Assembly (NCBI GenBank): GCA_965208775.1
Contig: OZ242360.1
Span: 1,860,001-1,924,000 of the forward strand
DNA: 64,000 bases
Reading direction: 5' to 3'
Source: JAPOVO01 sp026708165
Lineage (GTDB): Bacteria; Chloroflexota; UBA11872; VXNJ01
The translations under genes were made by a program, and so were the position numbers. Under the pieces are notes generated by a model. The model saw only the letters and a program-made list of their open reading frames with translations. It ran no database searches and was not told where the DNA came from. Shown here piece by piece: positions 1 through 7,773 of the stretch; position 1 is the stretch's first letter; each line of letters starts with the position of its first letter.

Positions 1-1
1 T

Positions 2-1672
2 GGGATCGGCTTCGAAGGCTCCCGCGTCTACAACCTTCCTTATGGCCGGCAGGAAGACGGTAGTGTCAAGATCGGCTCGCTGGAGCTGCTGCAATCTTCG
101 GCGGTAATGACCTTGTTCAATCTCAGCGATCCCGCCCAGCGGACCGGAAGCGCTGGCGAGGAGACCGCCGAACAGATCATCGCCGATATGCCCGACCACG
201 GCTACGACCTGGTGATTATGAATCCGCCGTTTACCAGTAACACCGCCAAGGAGAGGATGCACATTGGCGTCTTTGCTCCTGCCTTTGCCGCATTCGGGAG
301 TGACGATAGAGACCAACGGGATATGGCAAAGCATTTATCAAGACTAAAGAGGGGAACCTGCTATCACGGTCACGCCGGTATGGCGTCGGCATTTGCCGCA
401 CTGGCACATCGCAAGCTGAAGCGCGGCGGCGTACTTGCTCTGGTCTTGCCGCTCACCGCCTCGGCTGCGTCGTCGTGGCGGGCTTTCCGTCAAATGATGG
501 TCGGCAAATACACTGATTTGATGGTTCTGAGCATCGCCGCTAGTGATGATGATGACCTGTCATTCTCGGCAGACACCGGTCTGGCGGAATGCCTCGTCAT
601 CGCCCGGAAGCTCAAACTTGGTGAAACGCCGACAGAGCCTATCCAATTCACGTCGCTTGTGCGCAGACCACAAGGACTGGCACACGCCGGCGAAATTGCG
701 AAGGATGTTCTCGTCTGCCGCGAAGTGCGAAGCGTTGAAGACGGGCCGTATGGGGGAACTCAATTAAGTGTGGGCGATGAGTTGACCGGAGGGATGCTGA
801 CCACTCCAACACCCCACGACGGTGCCGTTTGGGGCAGCGTGCGTCTGCTCGATTTTTCACTGGCTCAAGCGGCCCACGCGCTATCTCAATCTAAGTTGTG
901 GCTTCCAGCTCACGAATTCGCTCTCGAATTGAAGACAACCACACTTGACCGTATAGGTTCGCTCGGCCTTTACGACTTGGACATCATTGGACGACCGCCC
1001 CAAGGCCCATTTACGAAACTCGCGCCTAGCCCGACTGCGACCTATCCCGCGCTTTGGAATCACAACGCCAAGAAGGAAACACAGATAGTTTGCTCGCCAG
1101 ATTCGCAGCTACAGGTAAGGTCAGGAATGGAAGCTAAAGCGGCTACGGTGTGGGAAACGCGTAGCCGCACTCACCTAAACCGCGACTTCAGGTTTAACTC
1201 CCAACCGTTGACGGTAGCGTTTACCGACCAAGAGAGCATCGGTGGTCGCGCTTGGCCAAACGTGCGGTTTGACGACACACGATTCGATTACGCTTTCAGT
1301 TTGTGGGGCAACAGTACCTTAGGTCTGCTGAGTTTCTGGCAGCACGCTAATCGCCAAGTGGCTGGCCGAGGTACAACGAGCATTCGCTCTGCCGACCATC
1401 TCCCTGTGCTCGACCTCCGCGAGCTAAGCGACGATCAACTGGAGACGGCGGAGGTGATCTTCGAGGAGTTCCGCGACAGGGAGCTGAAACCCGCCTACCT
1501 CGCCGACGCCGATCCCAATCGCGCCCTGCTCGACCGCCTTGTCATCTGCGACATGCTCGGCTTCGAGGAATCCGTCTACGAAGCCGTCCGCCGCCTAGCC
1601 GCCAAATGGTGCGCCGAACCCTCCGTCCACGGCGGCAAACAACGCCCCAGAAATTCAAGGCTAGTGATTTGA
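2..1672 (+). CDS. N6-adenine DNA methyltransferase, C-terminal part (5' end outside window)
   Basis: The frame is open from the left edge of the window (base 2), so the gene starts upstream; an ATG at 107 is internal. About 556 residues are visible. The adenine-methylase catalytic motif NPPF sits in LVIMNPPFTS about 75 residues in. It is followed by GHAGMASAFAALA and a hydrophobic strand RGGVLALVLPL, the usual fold after motif IV. The visible N-terminal part (GSLELL) fits the stretch between the SAM-binding motifs and NPPF. The C-terminal 300 residues resemble the target-recognition half of large type I/IIG-like methylases and end in WCAEPSVHGGK. Such enzymes transfer a methyl group from SAM to adenine N6 in DNA. 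No helicase or nuclease is visible because the gene is cut. It is convergent with a SIR2-like gene 43 bp away, which suggests the edge of a defence region. Methylase call firm; system type unknown. Confidence 0.85.
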   Translation, partial: GIGFEGSRVYNLPYGRQEDGSVKIGSLELLQSSAVMTLFNLSDPAQRTGSAGEETAEQIIADMPDHGYDLVIMNPPFTSNTAKERMHIGVFAPAFAAFGSDDRDQRDMAKHLSRLKRGTCYHGHAGMASAFAALAHRKLKRGGVLALVLPLTASAASSWRAFRQMMVGKYTDLMVLSIAASDDDDLSFSADTGLAECLVIARKLKLGETPTEPIQFTSLVRRPQGLAHAGEIAKDVLVCREVRSVEDGPYGGTQLSVGDELTGGMLTTPTPHDGAVWGSVRLLDFSLAQAAHALSQSKLWLPAHEFALELKTTTLDRIGSLGLYDLDIIGRPPQGPFTKLAPSPTATYPALWNHNAKKETQIVCSPDSQLQVRSGMEAKAATVWETRSRTHLNRDFRFNSQPLTVAFTDQESIGGRAWPNVRFDDTRFDYAFSLWGNSTLGLLSFWQHANRQVAGRGTTSIRSADHLPVLDLRELSDDQLETAEVIFEEFRDRELKPAYLADADPNRALLDRLVICDMLGFEESVYEAVRRLAAKWCAEPSVHGGKQRPRNSRLVI

Positions 1673-1715
1673 CAGAGTCCAGCTCAATCCGGCGCGGATG
1701 TCCGTAGACCCCGAA

Positions 1716-2831
1716 CTAAAGTAGCCTGTTAGGCCTCTCTACTCTAATTGAACTTAGGTAGTCACGCGCATCGCGAAACCAAGCGCAGGATCTCGCGTTC
1801 GTAAGCTCTACGAACCGTTCTGCTATTCCTGGATTAGGGTCGATAATGGTGACGTGATTCAGGTTGTCGTTACGTCCCGTTGTTGACCGGATCAGGTTTG
1901 CCGCTTCTTGATCCAGAGTCGGGCACGAATAACCGAAAACGACAAGTTCATTTGCATTGGAGAGTGCGTCAGCCGCCATACTCCAAAGACTCTTAATTTC
2001 GTCACGAAATACAGCCGATTTATGCGGGATGGGCGGAACCACCATGGGATATCCATAGAGTGTGCGCTTAGAGGATGTTCCAACTCGTATAGGCCACGAC
2101 GTCGGTATGCGGTCAACATCCGCAACTCGAAGGACGTTCTTCCCAGCGCCGCTAAGGTAGACGGCTTGGCTCGGTTCTCGGTCTCTGTAACCCAGTACCC
2201 AATTCAAGGAACCGTGAAGCTTCAGTATTGGAATCCCGATATGTTCTTCGTCAGCCCCTCTTGACGTAAAACGTGCGTAGGTGCTTATGTTGCCGACAGA
2301 GCACTTAGTCAGCCTATAGCATCCGGGGAAAACCAGGCTTGTATTGAAGCGTGGGTTGAGCCTACTGCTGACATAGCGGAGTGCGAGCTCCGCTTGCAGG
2401 TCGTAATTGAACGTGACAATCGTTACATTGTCTGGTTCAAAGTCACTGATTTTGCCACGCAGGATGCTCACGAGACTACGGTAACCGTTTAGACTAATTT
2501 GGTTCGTCGTCTCAGCAATTCGTTCGGATAGTAAATTGGTCAAAGCCAGAAAAATAGGATATGCGGGATATTGAGTGCGCGGCGCGAAAGCATCTGTGTA
2601 GAGAATGGACGCCACCGACTCAAACGAGTCAAATCGAGGATCTAAAACATCATAACGATACTGTTGTTGTAGATAGTTGTTCACTCGAATTAGCCGATAG
2701 TCGCTTGAGATTCGTGCTCGTATTTGTGAAAAGAACCCTTTGTCGAGCGGTGGTCGCATATCCTGACGAGTCCGTGAGATCGCTTGTGCACGCGTGGCAC
2801 CGGAACCTACAAGGATTACTAACTTCGGCAT
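1716..2831 (-). CDS. SIR2-like domain protein, probable defence effector
   Basis: This 371-residue protein has the nucleotide-binding marks of the SIR2-like superfamily: a Gly-rich turn VGSGATRA at residues 8-15, TFNYD at 140-144, LKLHGSLNW at 203-211 with the candidate catalytic His206, VVPP near 267-270 and a late VFGYSCP strand followed by VTIIDPNP. Bacterial SIR2-like proteins of this sort (SIR2_2 type) commonly act as NAD+-depleting effectors in anti-phage defence rather than as deacetylases; here that role is inference. It has no signal peptide or membrane segment. It begins with a clear ATG (2829-2831) and stands alone, convergent with the methyltransferase, with no TIR, helicase or Argonaute partner in the visible part. 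Its spacing and codon use look less GC-rich than the core genes, which fits recent acquisition. SIR2-like fold likely; defence role moderately likely. Confidence 0.75.
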   Translation of the reverse strand: MPKLVILVGSGATRAQAISRTRQDMRPPLDKGFFSQIRARISSDYRLIRVNNYLQQQYRYDVLDPRFDSFESVASILYTDAFAPRTQYPAYPIFLALTNLLSERIAETTNQISLNGYRSLVSILRGKISDFEPDNVTIVTFNYDLQAELALRYVSSRLNPRFNTSLVFPGCYRLTKCSVGNISTYARFTSRGADEEHIGIPILKLHGSLNWVLGYRDREPSQAVYLSGAGKNVLRVADVDRIPTSWPIRVGTSSKRTLYGYPMVVPPIPHKSAVFRDEIKSLWSMAADALSNANELVVFGYSCPTLDQEAANLIRSTTGRNDNLNHVTIIDPNPGIAERFVELTNARSCAWFRDARDYLSSIRVERPNRLL

Positions 2832-2900
2832 AGATATGCATCCGGCAATGCTTGGCTTGATGAAGCGCTTAAGAACGAGCTATAGAGTACTGTCAAGGCG

Positions 2901-2981
2901 TTAGTTAGCGCGGGTAGGCTTCAAAACAAGCGTTGCAGTCAGGCCGGAGACCGGAATGAAAGCGTCGACAACCGCCGTCAC
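2901..2981 (-). pseudogene. PIN-domain toxin stub (VapC/FitB-like), truncated
   Basis: A GTG start overlaps the stop of the antitoxin gene (aaGTGA), the usual translational coupling of toxin-antitoxin pairs. The reading frame opens with VTAVVDAF, the first beta strand of a PIN nuclease including its first metal-binding Asp. After only 26 codons it ends in a TAA at 2901-2903. The sequence after about residue 8 does not look like a PIN fold. A functional PIN toxin needs about 130 residues with four acidic residues, so this is read as a remnant cut by a deletion or rearrangement just upstream of the SIR2 gene. The call rests on the short N-terminal motif and the operon position. Confidence 0.55.
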
Positions 2982-3214
2982 TTCCGGTCGGCGTCGCGCG
3001 CTTGCAGGATGGTGGACAGCGGGAGGCGGGTACCGGACGCTCGTTTGCGGGAGCGGATTCTCTGCCGCAAGGTGTCGGGCGAAGGGCGCGAGGCGATGCG
3101 CTCAAGCTCGCGGCGCAGGAACTTCTGCATCGACTGGCCCCGGAGCGCGGCGCGCTCCGCCAGCTCGTCGCGGACTTCTTCGGGAACTCCCCGGATCGTG
3201 ATTTGCACTGCCAT
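2978..3214 (-). CDS. FitA-like ribbon-helix-helix antitoxin
   Basis: This 78-residue protein starts MAVQITIRGVPEEV and continues with a helix-turn-helix segment containing LAERAALRGQSMQKFLRREL, the pattern of FitA/Arc-type ribbon-helix-helix antitoxins. The tail is Arg/Lys-rich. The start at 3212-3214 was chosen because the conserved first strand begins there; the frame stays open upstream without any similarity. Such proteins bind DNA as dimers, repress their own operon and neutralise a PIN-domain ribonuclease encoded just downstream. Here the downstream gene is reduced to a stub that overlaps this stop codon, so the antitoxin appears orphaned. It could be kept as a repressor or be decaying. 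The fold call is good; the functional state is inferred. Confidence 0.75.
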   Translation of the reverse strand: MAVQITIRGVPEEVRDELAERAALRGQSMQKFLRRELERIASRPSPDTLRQRIRSRKRASGTRLPLSTILQARDADRK

Positions 3215-3260
3215 GTGTCCATTAGGCCAGCAGAGACAGCATTTAGCAATCGACTGTAGC

Positions 3261-3278
3261 GGCGGTTTGCGAACCGCC
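3261..3278. repeat. REP-like palindrome (GGCGGTTTGCGAACCGCC)
   Basis: An 18-bp near-perfect palindrome sits just upstream of the antitoxin gene. A close relative lies at 30422-30442, and a half copy with the core GTTCGCGAAC lies at 3681-3696. The three copies in non-coding spacers indicate a dispersed intergenic palindromic repeat. It lacks a T tract, so it is not an obvious intrinsic terminator. Confidence 0.6.
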
Positions 3279-3371
3279 CTCCCTCCACCGGCCACCCCAA
3301 CTGTCATGCCGAGCGAAGCCGAGGAATCTAACGCTCCGCCATCCAACCCGTATGCAGTGCACTCCGAGCCT

Positions 3372-3440
3372 GCCTGCCCTGAGCCTGTCGAAGAGCCTGC
3401 CCTGAGCCTGTCGAAGAGCCTGCCCTGAGCCCGTCGAATG
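3372..3440. repeat. Three tandem 23-bp dispersed-repeat units
   Basis: Three head-to-tail copies of a 23-bp unit with core CCCTGAGCCTGTCGAA occupy 3372-3394, 3395-3417 and 3418-3440; the last copy differs at a few bases. A variant in opposite orientation lies at 3741-3762. The core is widely seen as a short dispersed repeat in environmental bacteria (established in general, not checked here). With no spacer between units and no cas genes, this is not a CRISPR array. The rest of 3215-3886 holds no convincing gene. Confidence 0.7.
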
Positions 3441-3740
3441 GGGTCGAAGGGCACACGGCACATCCCGGCAGTCCCGCAAAGCATGCCCCCGCAACAGCGA
3501 GGAGCGGGAGTCCACATCCCCTCTACACCGCGTTTCCGCCATCGTCAAACACCCCGTTTACCCCACCGTCAAACACTCCGTTATTCAAAGTTCACAGGGT
3601 AATTTTCACTTTCTCCACCAAACCCACTCGTCTCGCCCCCGTCCAAATGCCACGAATCAGCCGCATTTGCCGGGAGCGAAGTTCGCGAACCGCCCCAACG
3701 AAGTTGAAATGTGGACTCACGCTCTTGGTCCCCCTCACGC

Positions 3741-3762
3741 CTTCGGCAAGCTCAGGGCAGGC
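3741..3762. repeat. Inverted copy of the 23-bp dispersed repeat
   Basis: Read on the minus strand, this 22-bp stretch matches the 3372-3440 unit apart from a TTGC for CTGTC-type change near its end. Together with the tandem copies it brackets about 300 bp of non-coding DNA that also holds the GTTCGCGAAC half palindrome. Confidence 0.5.
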
Positions 3763-3886
3763 TCTAACCCTCTCCCCCGCAGTGGAGAGGGAATGATGCC
3801 GCGCCAAGCTAAAATCTCGACGCCCCAGTGACCGGGCAGGACCGGTCGCCGGGCGTGCCGGATCGTCAACCGCGGGAGGCGTGATT

Positions 3887-4921
3887 TTGGAATACAGGAA
3901 CTTCGGCAACTCTGATCTCGAAGTCTCCGTCATCGGGTTCGGGTGCTGGCCCATGGGCGGGACGCAGTACGGCGCGACCGACGATAACGAGGAAATCGCG
4001 GCCGTCCACAAGGCGCTCGACGCCGGCATAACCTGCTTCGACACCGCCGCCGCGTACGGTCCGGGCCACTCCGAGGAGGTGCTCGGCAAGGCGCTCGGCG
4101 CGCGCCGCAAGGACGTGGTGGTGGTGACCAAGTGCGGGATCGCGTTCAATCCCGAAACCGAGACGTTCGGACGCGACAGCTCGCGGGAAGCCATAATGGC
4201 CGGCATCGACAGGAGCCTGGGCCTGCTCGGCATGGATTACGTCGACCTGTATCTGATTCACTGGCCCGATCCGAACACGCCGATCGCCGAGTCGATGGGG
4301 GCGCTGCAAGAGCTGATCGACGCGGGCAAGATCCGCTATGCCGGGGTGTCCAACTTCCAGCCGGACCTGCTGGCCGAGTGCAGAAAGACCCTGAACATCG
4401 TTGCCAATCAGGTCGGCTACCACATGTTCGACCGCCGCATCGAGCGCGAGCTGATGCCCCATTGCGAGCGCGAGGGGATCGGGATAATGGCCTACGGCTC
4501 GCTGGCGCACGGCGTACTGACCGGCTCGATGTCCGCCGACACCACGTTTGAAGAGAGCGACTGGAGAGCGACCGGCTATGCGTTCGGTCTGCCGCTGTTC
4601 CACGAGGACCATTGGGTCAAGAATCTCGAGACCGTCGACCGCCTGAGCCAGGTGGCCGACAGCCTGGGCGTCTCGCTCCCGACCCTGGCGAGCGCGTGGG
4701 TTCTGCGAGACCCGACCGTTACGGTGAGCCTGATCGGTTTCCGCAGACCGGAAGAGATCGACGACGCGCTCAAGGTCGCCGAACTGCAAATTCCAGACGA
4801 CGTGCTCGAAGAGATCGACGCGATTTCCAGCGAGGCGTTCGAGCGCCTCTACGCTGCCCGCGAGTTCGACCCGCAGGACAGCCCGCCGAACCCGGAGAAT
4901 CCGAATCCGACCAGGCGCTGA
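3887..4921 (+). CDS. Aldo/keto reductase
   Basis: The protein has about 344 residues and the (beta/alpha)8 signature of aldo/keto reductases. It opens MEYRNFGNSDLEVSVIGFG, has FDTAAAYGPGHSEEVLG with the catalytic Asp and Tyr, then VVVTKCG (catalytic Lys) and YVDLYLIHWPDP with the active-site His. A C-terminal NADPH-binding segment ends in LIGFRRPEEIDDAL. These enzymes reduce aldehydes or ketones with NADPH in the cytoplasm; the substrate cannot be told. The TTG at 3887 is preferred over the GTG at 3881, because GGGAGG at 3874-3879 stands seven bases from the TTG but only one from the GTG, and the family begins at this residue. It precedes lgt on the same strand with an 88-bp gap, so co-transcription is possible but not shown. 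Confidence 0.9.
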   Translation: MEYRNFGNSDLEVSVIGFGCWPMGGTQYGATDDNEEIAAVHKALDAGITCFDTAAAYGPGHSEEVLGKALGARRKDVVVVTKCGIAFNPETETFGRDSSREAIMAGIDRSLGLLGMDYVDLYLIHWPDPNTPIAESMGALQELIDAGKIRYAGVSNFQPDLLAECRKTLNIVANQVGYHMFDRRIERELMPHCEREGIGIMAYGSLAHGVLTGSMSADTTFEESDWRATGYAFGLPLFHEDHWVKNLETVDRLSQVADSLGVSLPTLASAWVLRDPTVTVSLIGFRRPEEIDDALKVAELQIPDDVLEEIDAISSEAFERLYAAREFDPQDSPPNPENPNPTRR

Positions 4922-5009
4922 ATCAGGCGGCGTGGATTGGCGGGGGTGTTAATCTCGGAAGACCGGTCCCATTGAACCGCGCGCCGGACAGCTTACGGAG
5001 ACATAGAGG

Positions 5010-5810
5010 TTGCCGTATTACGAGATAGTCATTCCGTTCGATCCCAACATCTCTATCGGCCCGCTCACGCTGGCGTGGCACGCGCTGTTCTCGGCGCTCG
5101 GAATCGTGCTGGGCTACTGGATAGCGCGCGTCTACGCGCCGAAGGCCGGGGTGAAGGTTGAAGACGTCGACACGATAGCCGTGTGGTGCATCCTGGGTGG
5201 GATCATCGGCGCCAGGGTGGTGTACGTGATCGACAACTGGAACCTGTTTTCGGGCAATCCGTTGAAGGTCTTCGAGGTGTGGTCCGGCGGCATGGCCGTC
5301 TGGGGCGGAATCCTGGGCGGCATATCGGGGGGAGTCATCTCCACGTTCATGGCGCGCCTGCCCTTGCCCGCGATGGCCGACCTCGGCGGCATGGGGCTGA
5401 TCCTGGGGCAGGGAGTCGGGCGGATAGGCGACCTGATAAACGGCGAGCACCACGCGCTCGCCACCGACCTGCCGTGGGCGTTCCTGTACACGCATCCAAA
5501 CACGCTCGCAACGCGCGACGCGACCGGCAACACCTTCCCGGAGCATCCCGCCACGACCTACGAGCTGCTTTTCGACTTCATCATCATGGGCATCATGATG
5601 TACCTGATGCGCCGCTGGGGCGGTACCGGCAGGGTCTTCTGGGTCTATATGGGACTCTATTCGTTGGGCCGGTTCCTGGTGAGCTTCCTGCGCGTGGATC
5701 CGATGATGGGGGCATTGCAGCTCGCCCAGTGGCTGGGAATCATCGGCATGGTCCTTACGGTCGCGGTGCTGGTGCCGTCGTTCCGAAAGAAGGGGCTGGC
5801 CGGGCGCTAA
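5010..5810 (+). CDS. lgt: Prolipoprotein diacylglyceryl transferase
   Basis: Lgt moves a diacylglyceryl group from phosphatidylglycerol to the lipobox Cys of prolipoproteins in the inner membrane, the first step of lipoprotein maturation. The 266-residue protein has about seven hydrophobic segments. It carries the Lgt core GQGVGRIGDLINGEHHA (residues about 135-151), matching the signature around the essential Arg and Asn-x-Glu, with an early AWHALFSALG segment and a late LYSLGRFLVSFLR. Its length matches the family. The start is a TTG with GGAG about 12 bases upstream, so a slightly different start is possible. It is convergent with an MFS gene six bases away. The window encodes several lipobox proteins (at 36.9, 39.5, 42.0, 45.6 and 60.8 kb) that would be its substrates. 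Confidence 0.93.
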   Translation: MPYYEIVIPFDPNISIGPLTLAWHALFSALGIVLGYWIARVYAPKAGVKVEDVDTIAVWCILGGIIGARVVYVIDNWNLFSGNPLKVFEVWSGGMAVWGGILGGISGGVISTFMARLPLPAMADLGGMGLILGQGVGRIGDLINGEHHALATDLPWAFLYTHPNTLATRDATGNTFPEHPATTYELLFDFIIMGIMMYLMRRWGGTGRVFWVYMGLYSLGRFLVSFLRVDPMMGALQLAQWLGIIGMVLTVAVLVPSFRKKGLAGR

Positions 5811-5816
5811 TCCGGG

Positions 5817-7103
5817 TTATTCGGCCCGCCGCAGAGTCGGCCGCACGCCCGCTAGGAACGCCGCCGCGATCACAACAAGCGCCGACGAGATGTAGAGCGA
5901 GTACGGCGCGCCCGTGAACTCGGCCAGCGGTCCGACGATGAACCCGCCGAGCGGCCCGAACCCGATAACGGCGATTGTGCTCAGACTCATCACGCGGCCC
6001 ATGTACTCCCTCGGCGCCCTGAGCTGCAAGATGGTGCGCGTGGCCGTAATCAGAACGGTTCCAAGAACTCCAAGCAGGAAGAGCAGCACCAGACTCACGA
6101 CGTAGGACTCGGAGCTTGCGAATCCGATCACGAGCAGCGCCATTACGGCCGTTCCGCCAAGGCTCAACATGCCGTTCGGCGGCAGCCTGAGGTTCATGCC
6201 GATCAGCACCGCGCCGACTATGGAACCTGCCCCCGGCGCGGAGTTCATCATGCCGAGTCCCTGGATCCCCACGTCGAGGATGTCCTTGGCGAAGACCGGT
6301 AGCAGCGCGTGATAGGAGCGTCCAAAGAGGCTGGTTGCCAGCGAGAGGATCATGACCATGATGATCAGCTCGTTGCGGCCGACGAACCTGAAGCCGTCGA
6401 GCGCTGTGCTCAGGACCGATCCCCTGGTCCTGGACGGGTCCAGGGGAGGTATGGGCATGAACGCCACCGCCACGATCACCGCGCCGAACGTAGCCGCATT
6501 GATGAAGAACGCCCCCGCCAGCGGAAGGCCCGCCTGGGCAACCAGAAATCCCGCCAGCGCGGGTCCGATGAACGCCCCGCCGGTGAACACGGCGGAATTG
6601 AGGGCCACGGCGGGCCGCAGCTCGTCGCGCGGCACCAGGTCGGGAATGATGGCTTGGCGGGTGGGCTGGTCGAACGCGAGCGCGATCGCCGAAATGAAGC
6701 TGATCACAAATATGTGCCAGACCTGAATCAGCTCCGTTGCCACCAGGATGGCCATCACGAGCGCCAGCAGCGTAGCCACGCTTTGCATGATCCAGATCAC
6801 CTTGCGCCGGTCCAGCCGGTCGGCCAGGACGCCGCCGAAGAACGGCAAGACGATCATCGGAATGGCAAACGCTCCGAAGACGGTTCCGAGCGCGAGCGCC
6901 GAACCGGTCAACTCGTATACCAGCCAGGCCTGGACCGTCTGGGCCATCCACGTGCCGGTATTGGAAAACAGCAAGCTGAAAAACAGCAGCGCAAAACCGC
7001 GATGACGCAGCACCGGCGGCGGGAATCCGCGCCTGCGGCCTACGGAGTCCGGTTTCGCGACGGGTTCGGAACCGGCTGTCCCGACCCCGGCTCGATCCGT
7101 CAA
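5817..7103 (-). CDS. MFS transporter, DHA3/EntS-like exporter
   Basis: This 428-residue membrane protein has about 12 hydrophobic helices and an N-terminal half typical of the MFS_3 (EntS/DHA3) exporters: FFSLLFSNTGTWMAQTVQAW, then the GVLADRLDRRKV loop between helices 2 and 3, the MFS motif A. A second-half counterpart LRAPREYMGRVMSL lies in the loop between helices 8 and 9. Such proteins export siderophores, macrolides or other small molecules by proton antiport. The substrate is not predictable, and no siderophore or antibiotic genes are nearby. The start is a TTG at 7103, with an extended soluble N-terminus of about 30 residues; a later start is possible. It lies alone between lgt (convergent) and a hypothetical gene on the same strand. 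Confidence 0.88.
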   Translation of the reverse strand: MTDRAGVGTAGSEPVAKPDSVGRRRGFPPPVLRHRGFALLFFSLLFSNTGTWMAQTVQAWLVYELTGSALALGTVFGAFAIPMIVLPFFGGVLADRLDRRKVIWIMQSVATLLALVMAILVATELIQVWHIFVISFISAIALAFDQPTRQAIIPDLVPRDELRPAVALNSAVFTGGAFIGPALAGFLVAQAGLPLAGAFFINAATFGAVIVAVAFMPIPPLDPSRTRGSVLSTALDGFRFVGRNELIIMVMILSLATSLFGRSYHALLPVFAKDILDVGIQGLGMMNSAPGAGSIVGAVLIGMNLRLPPNGMLSLGGTAVMALLVIGFASSESYVVSLVLLFLLGVLGTVLITATRTILQLRAPREYMGRVMSLSTIAVIGFGPLGGFIVGPLAEFTGAPYSLYISSALVVIAAAFLAGVRPTLRRAE

Positions 7104-7163
7104 CGCGATGGAGCTAACGCGTAGGCGGCGCGCTCGCTATGCGCAGGCGCGGTCGGGCGGCGG

Positions 7164-7574
7164 TCACTCCGGAACATTGCCCCGCCCCTTGCGCTCAGGC
7201 CCGATCCAAACCTCATCGCCCATCCCGAAGAACCGGTAGCGATAGCGCATCTCGTCGAGAAAATCGCCAACCAGCGGCGCGGTCAGCAGGCAGTATTTGA
7301 ACCATATCCCCTGAATCGCGCCCAGCTCAGCGACGAACGCCGACTCCTCGCGGACCATCAGACCGGGATATTGCGACCGCCGTTGTTCGACGGGTCTGTG
7401 GGACCCGGGCTTGGCGGCCAGTTCCTCGCTGTACCATTTGTTCAGGCGCTCGCCGAGCATTTTGTATTCGCGCGCGACGACGCGCCGCCAGACAAAGTAG
7501 AAGAGCCGCTCGATTGGGCGACCGAGAAAATCCGACTCGTAATCGGAGTGCATGTCCGGCCCGAGTAGCGACAC
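7164..7574 (-). CDS. Conserved-looking hypothetical protein, start uncertain
   Basis: I do not recognise this family. The 136-residue frame is rich in Tyr, Trp and Arg with segments such as RLFYFVWRRVVAREYKML and LDEMRYRYRFFGMGDEVWIG, and it has no signal peptide. The annotated GTG start at 7574 is only the first standard start: the frame stays open for about 27 more codons to a TAG at 7656-7658. That stretch (VYVISSQESLAPEQLPTWW) reads like protein, so the real start is probably further upstream, perhaps at a rare codon or hidden by an indel. Codon positions show strong third-position GC, supporting coding. It follows rtcB on the same strand by about 200 bp and precedes the MFS gene by 60 bp. 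Confidence 0.5.
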   Translation of the reverse strand: MSLLGPDMHSDYESDFLGRPIERLFYFVWRRVVAREYKMLGERLNKWYSEELAAKPGSHRPVEQRRSQYPGLMVREESAFVAELGAIQGIWFKYCLLTAPLVGDFLDEMRYRYRFFGMGDEVWIGPERKGRGNVPE

Positions 7575-7773
7575 GACCCGCCACCAGGTGGGAAGCTGCT
7601 CCGGCGCCAGACTTTCCTGCGACGAAATGACGTATACCCCCCGCCCACGTACAAGCTAGTGGATATCCTACGCCTAACTCGGATTTTGTACGCGGCCAGG
7701 CGGACCTGAATCGCGAGCATTCGTCCCCAGGGCCGCGCGGCGGCTCCACCAACAGGCCCGACGCGAACCTCTG

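Noticed and set aside
3372..3440. Tandem repeats as a CRISPR array
   Set aside because: The 23-bp units abut with no spacers, only three copies exist, and no cas genes are near.
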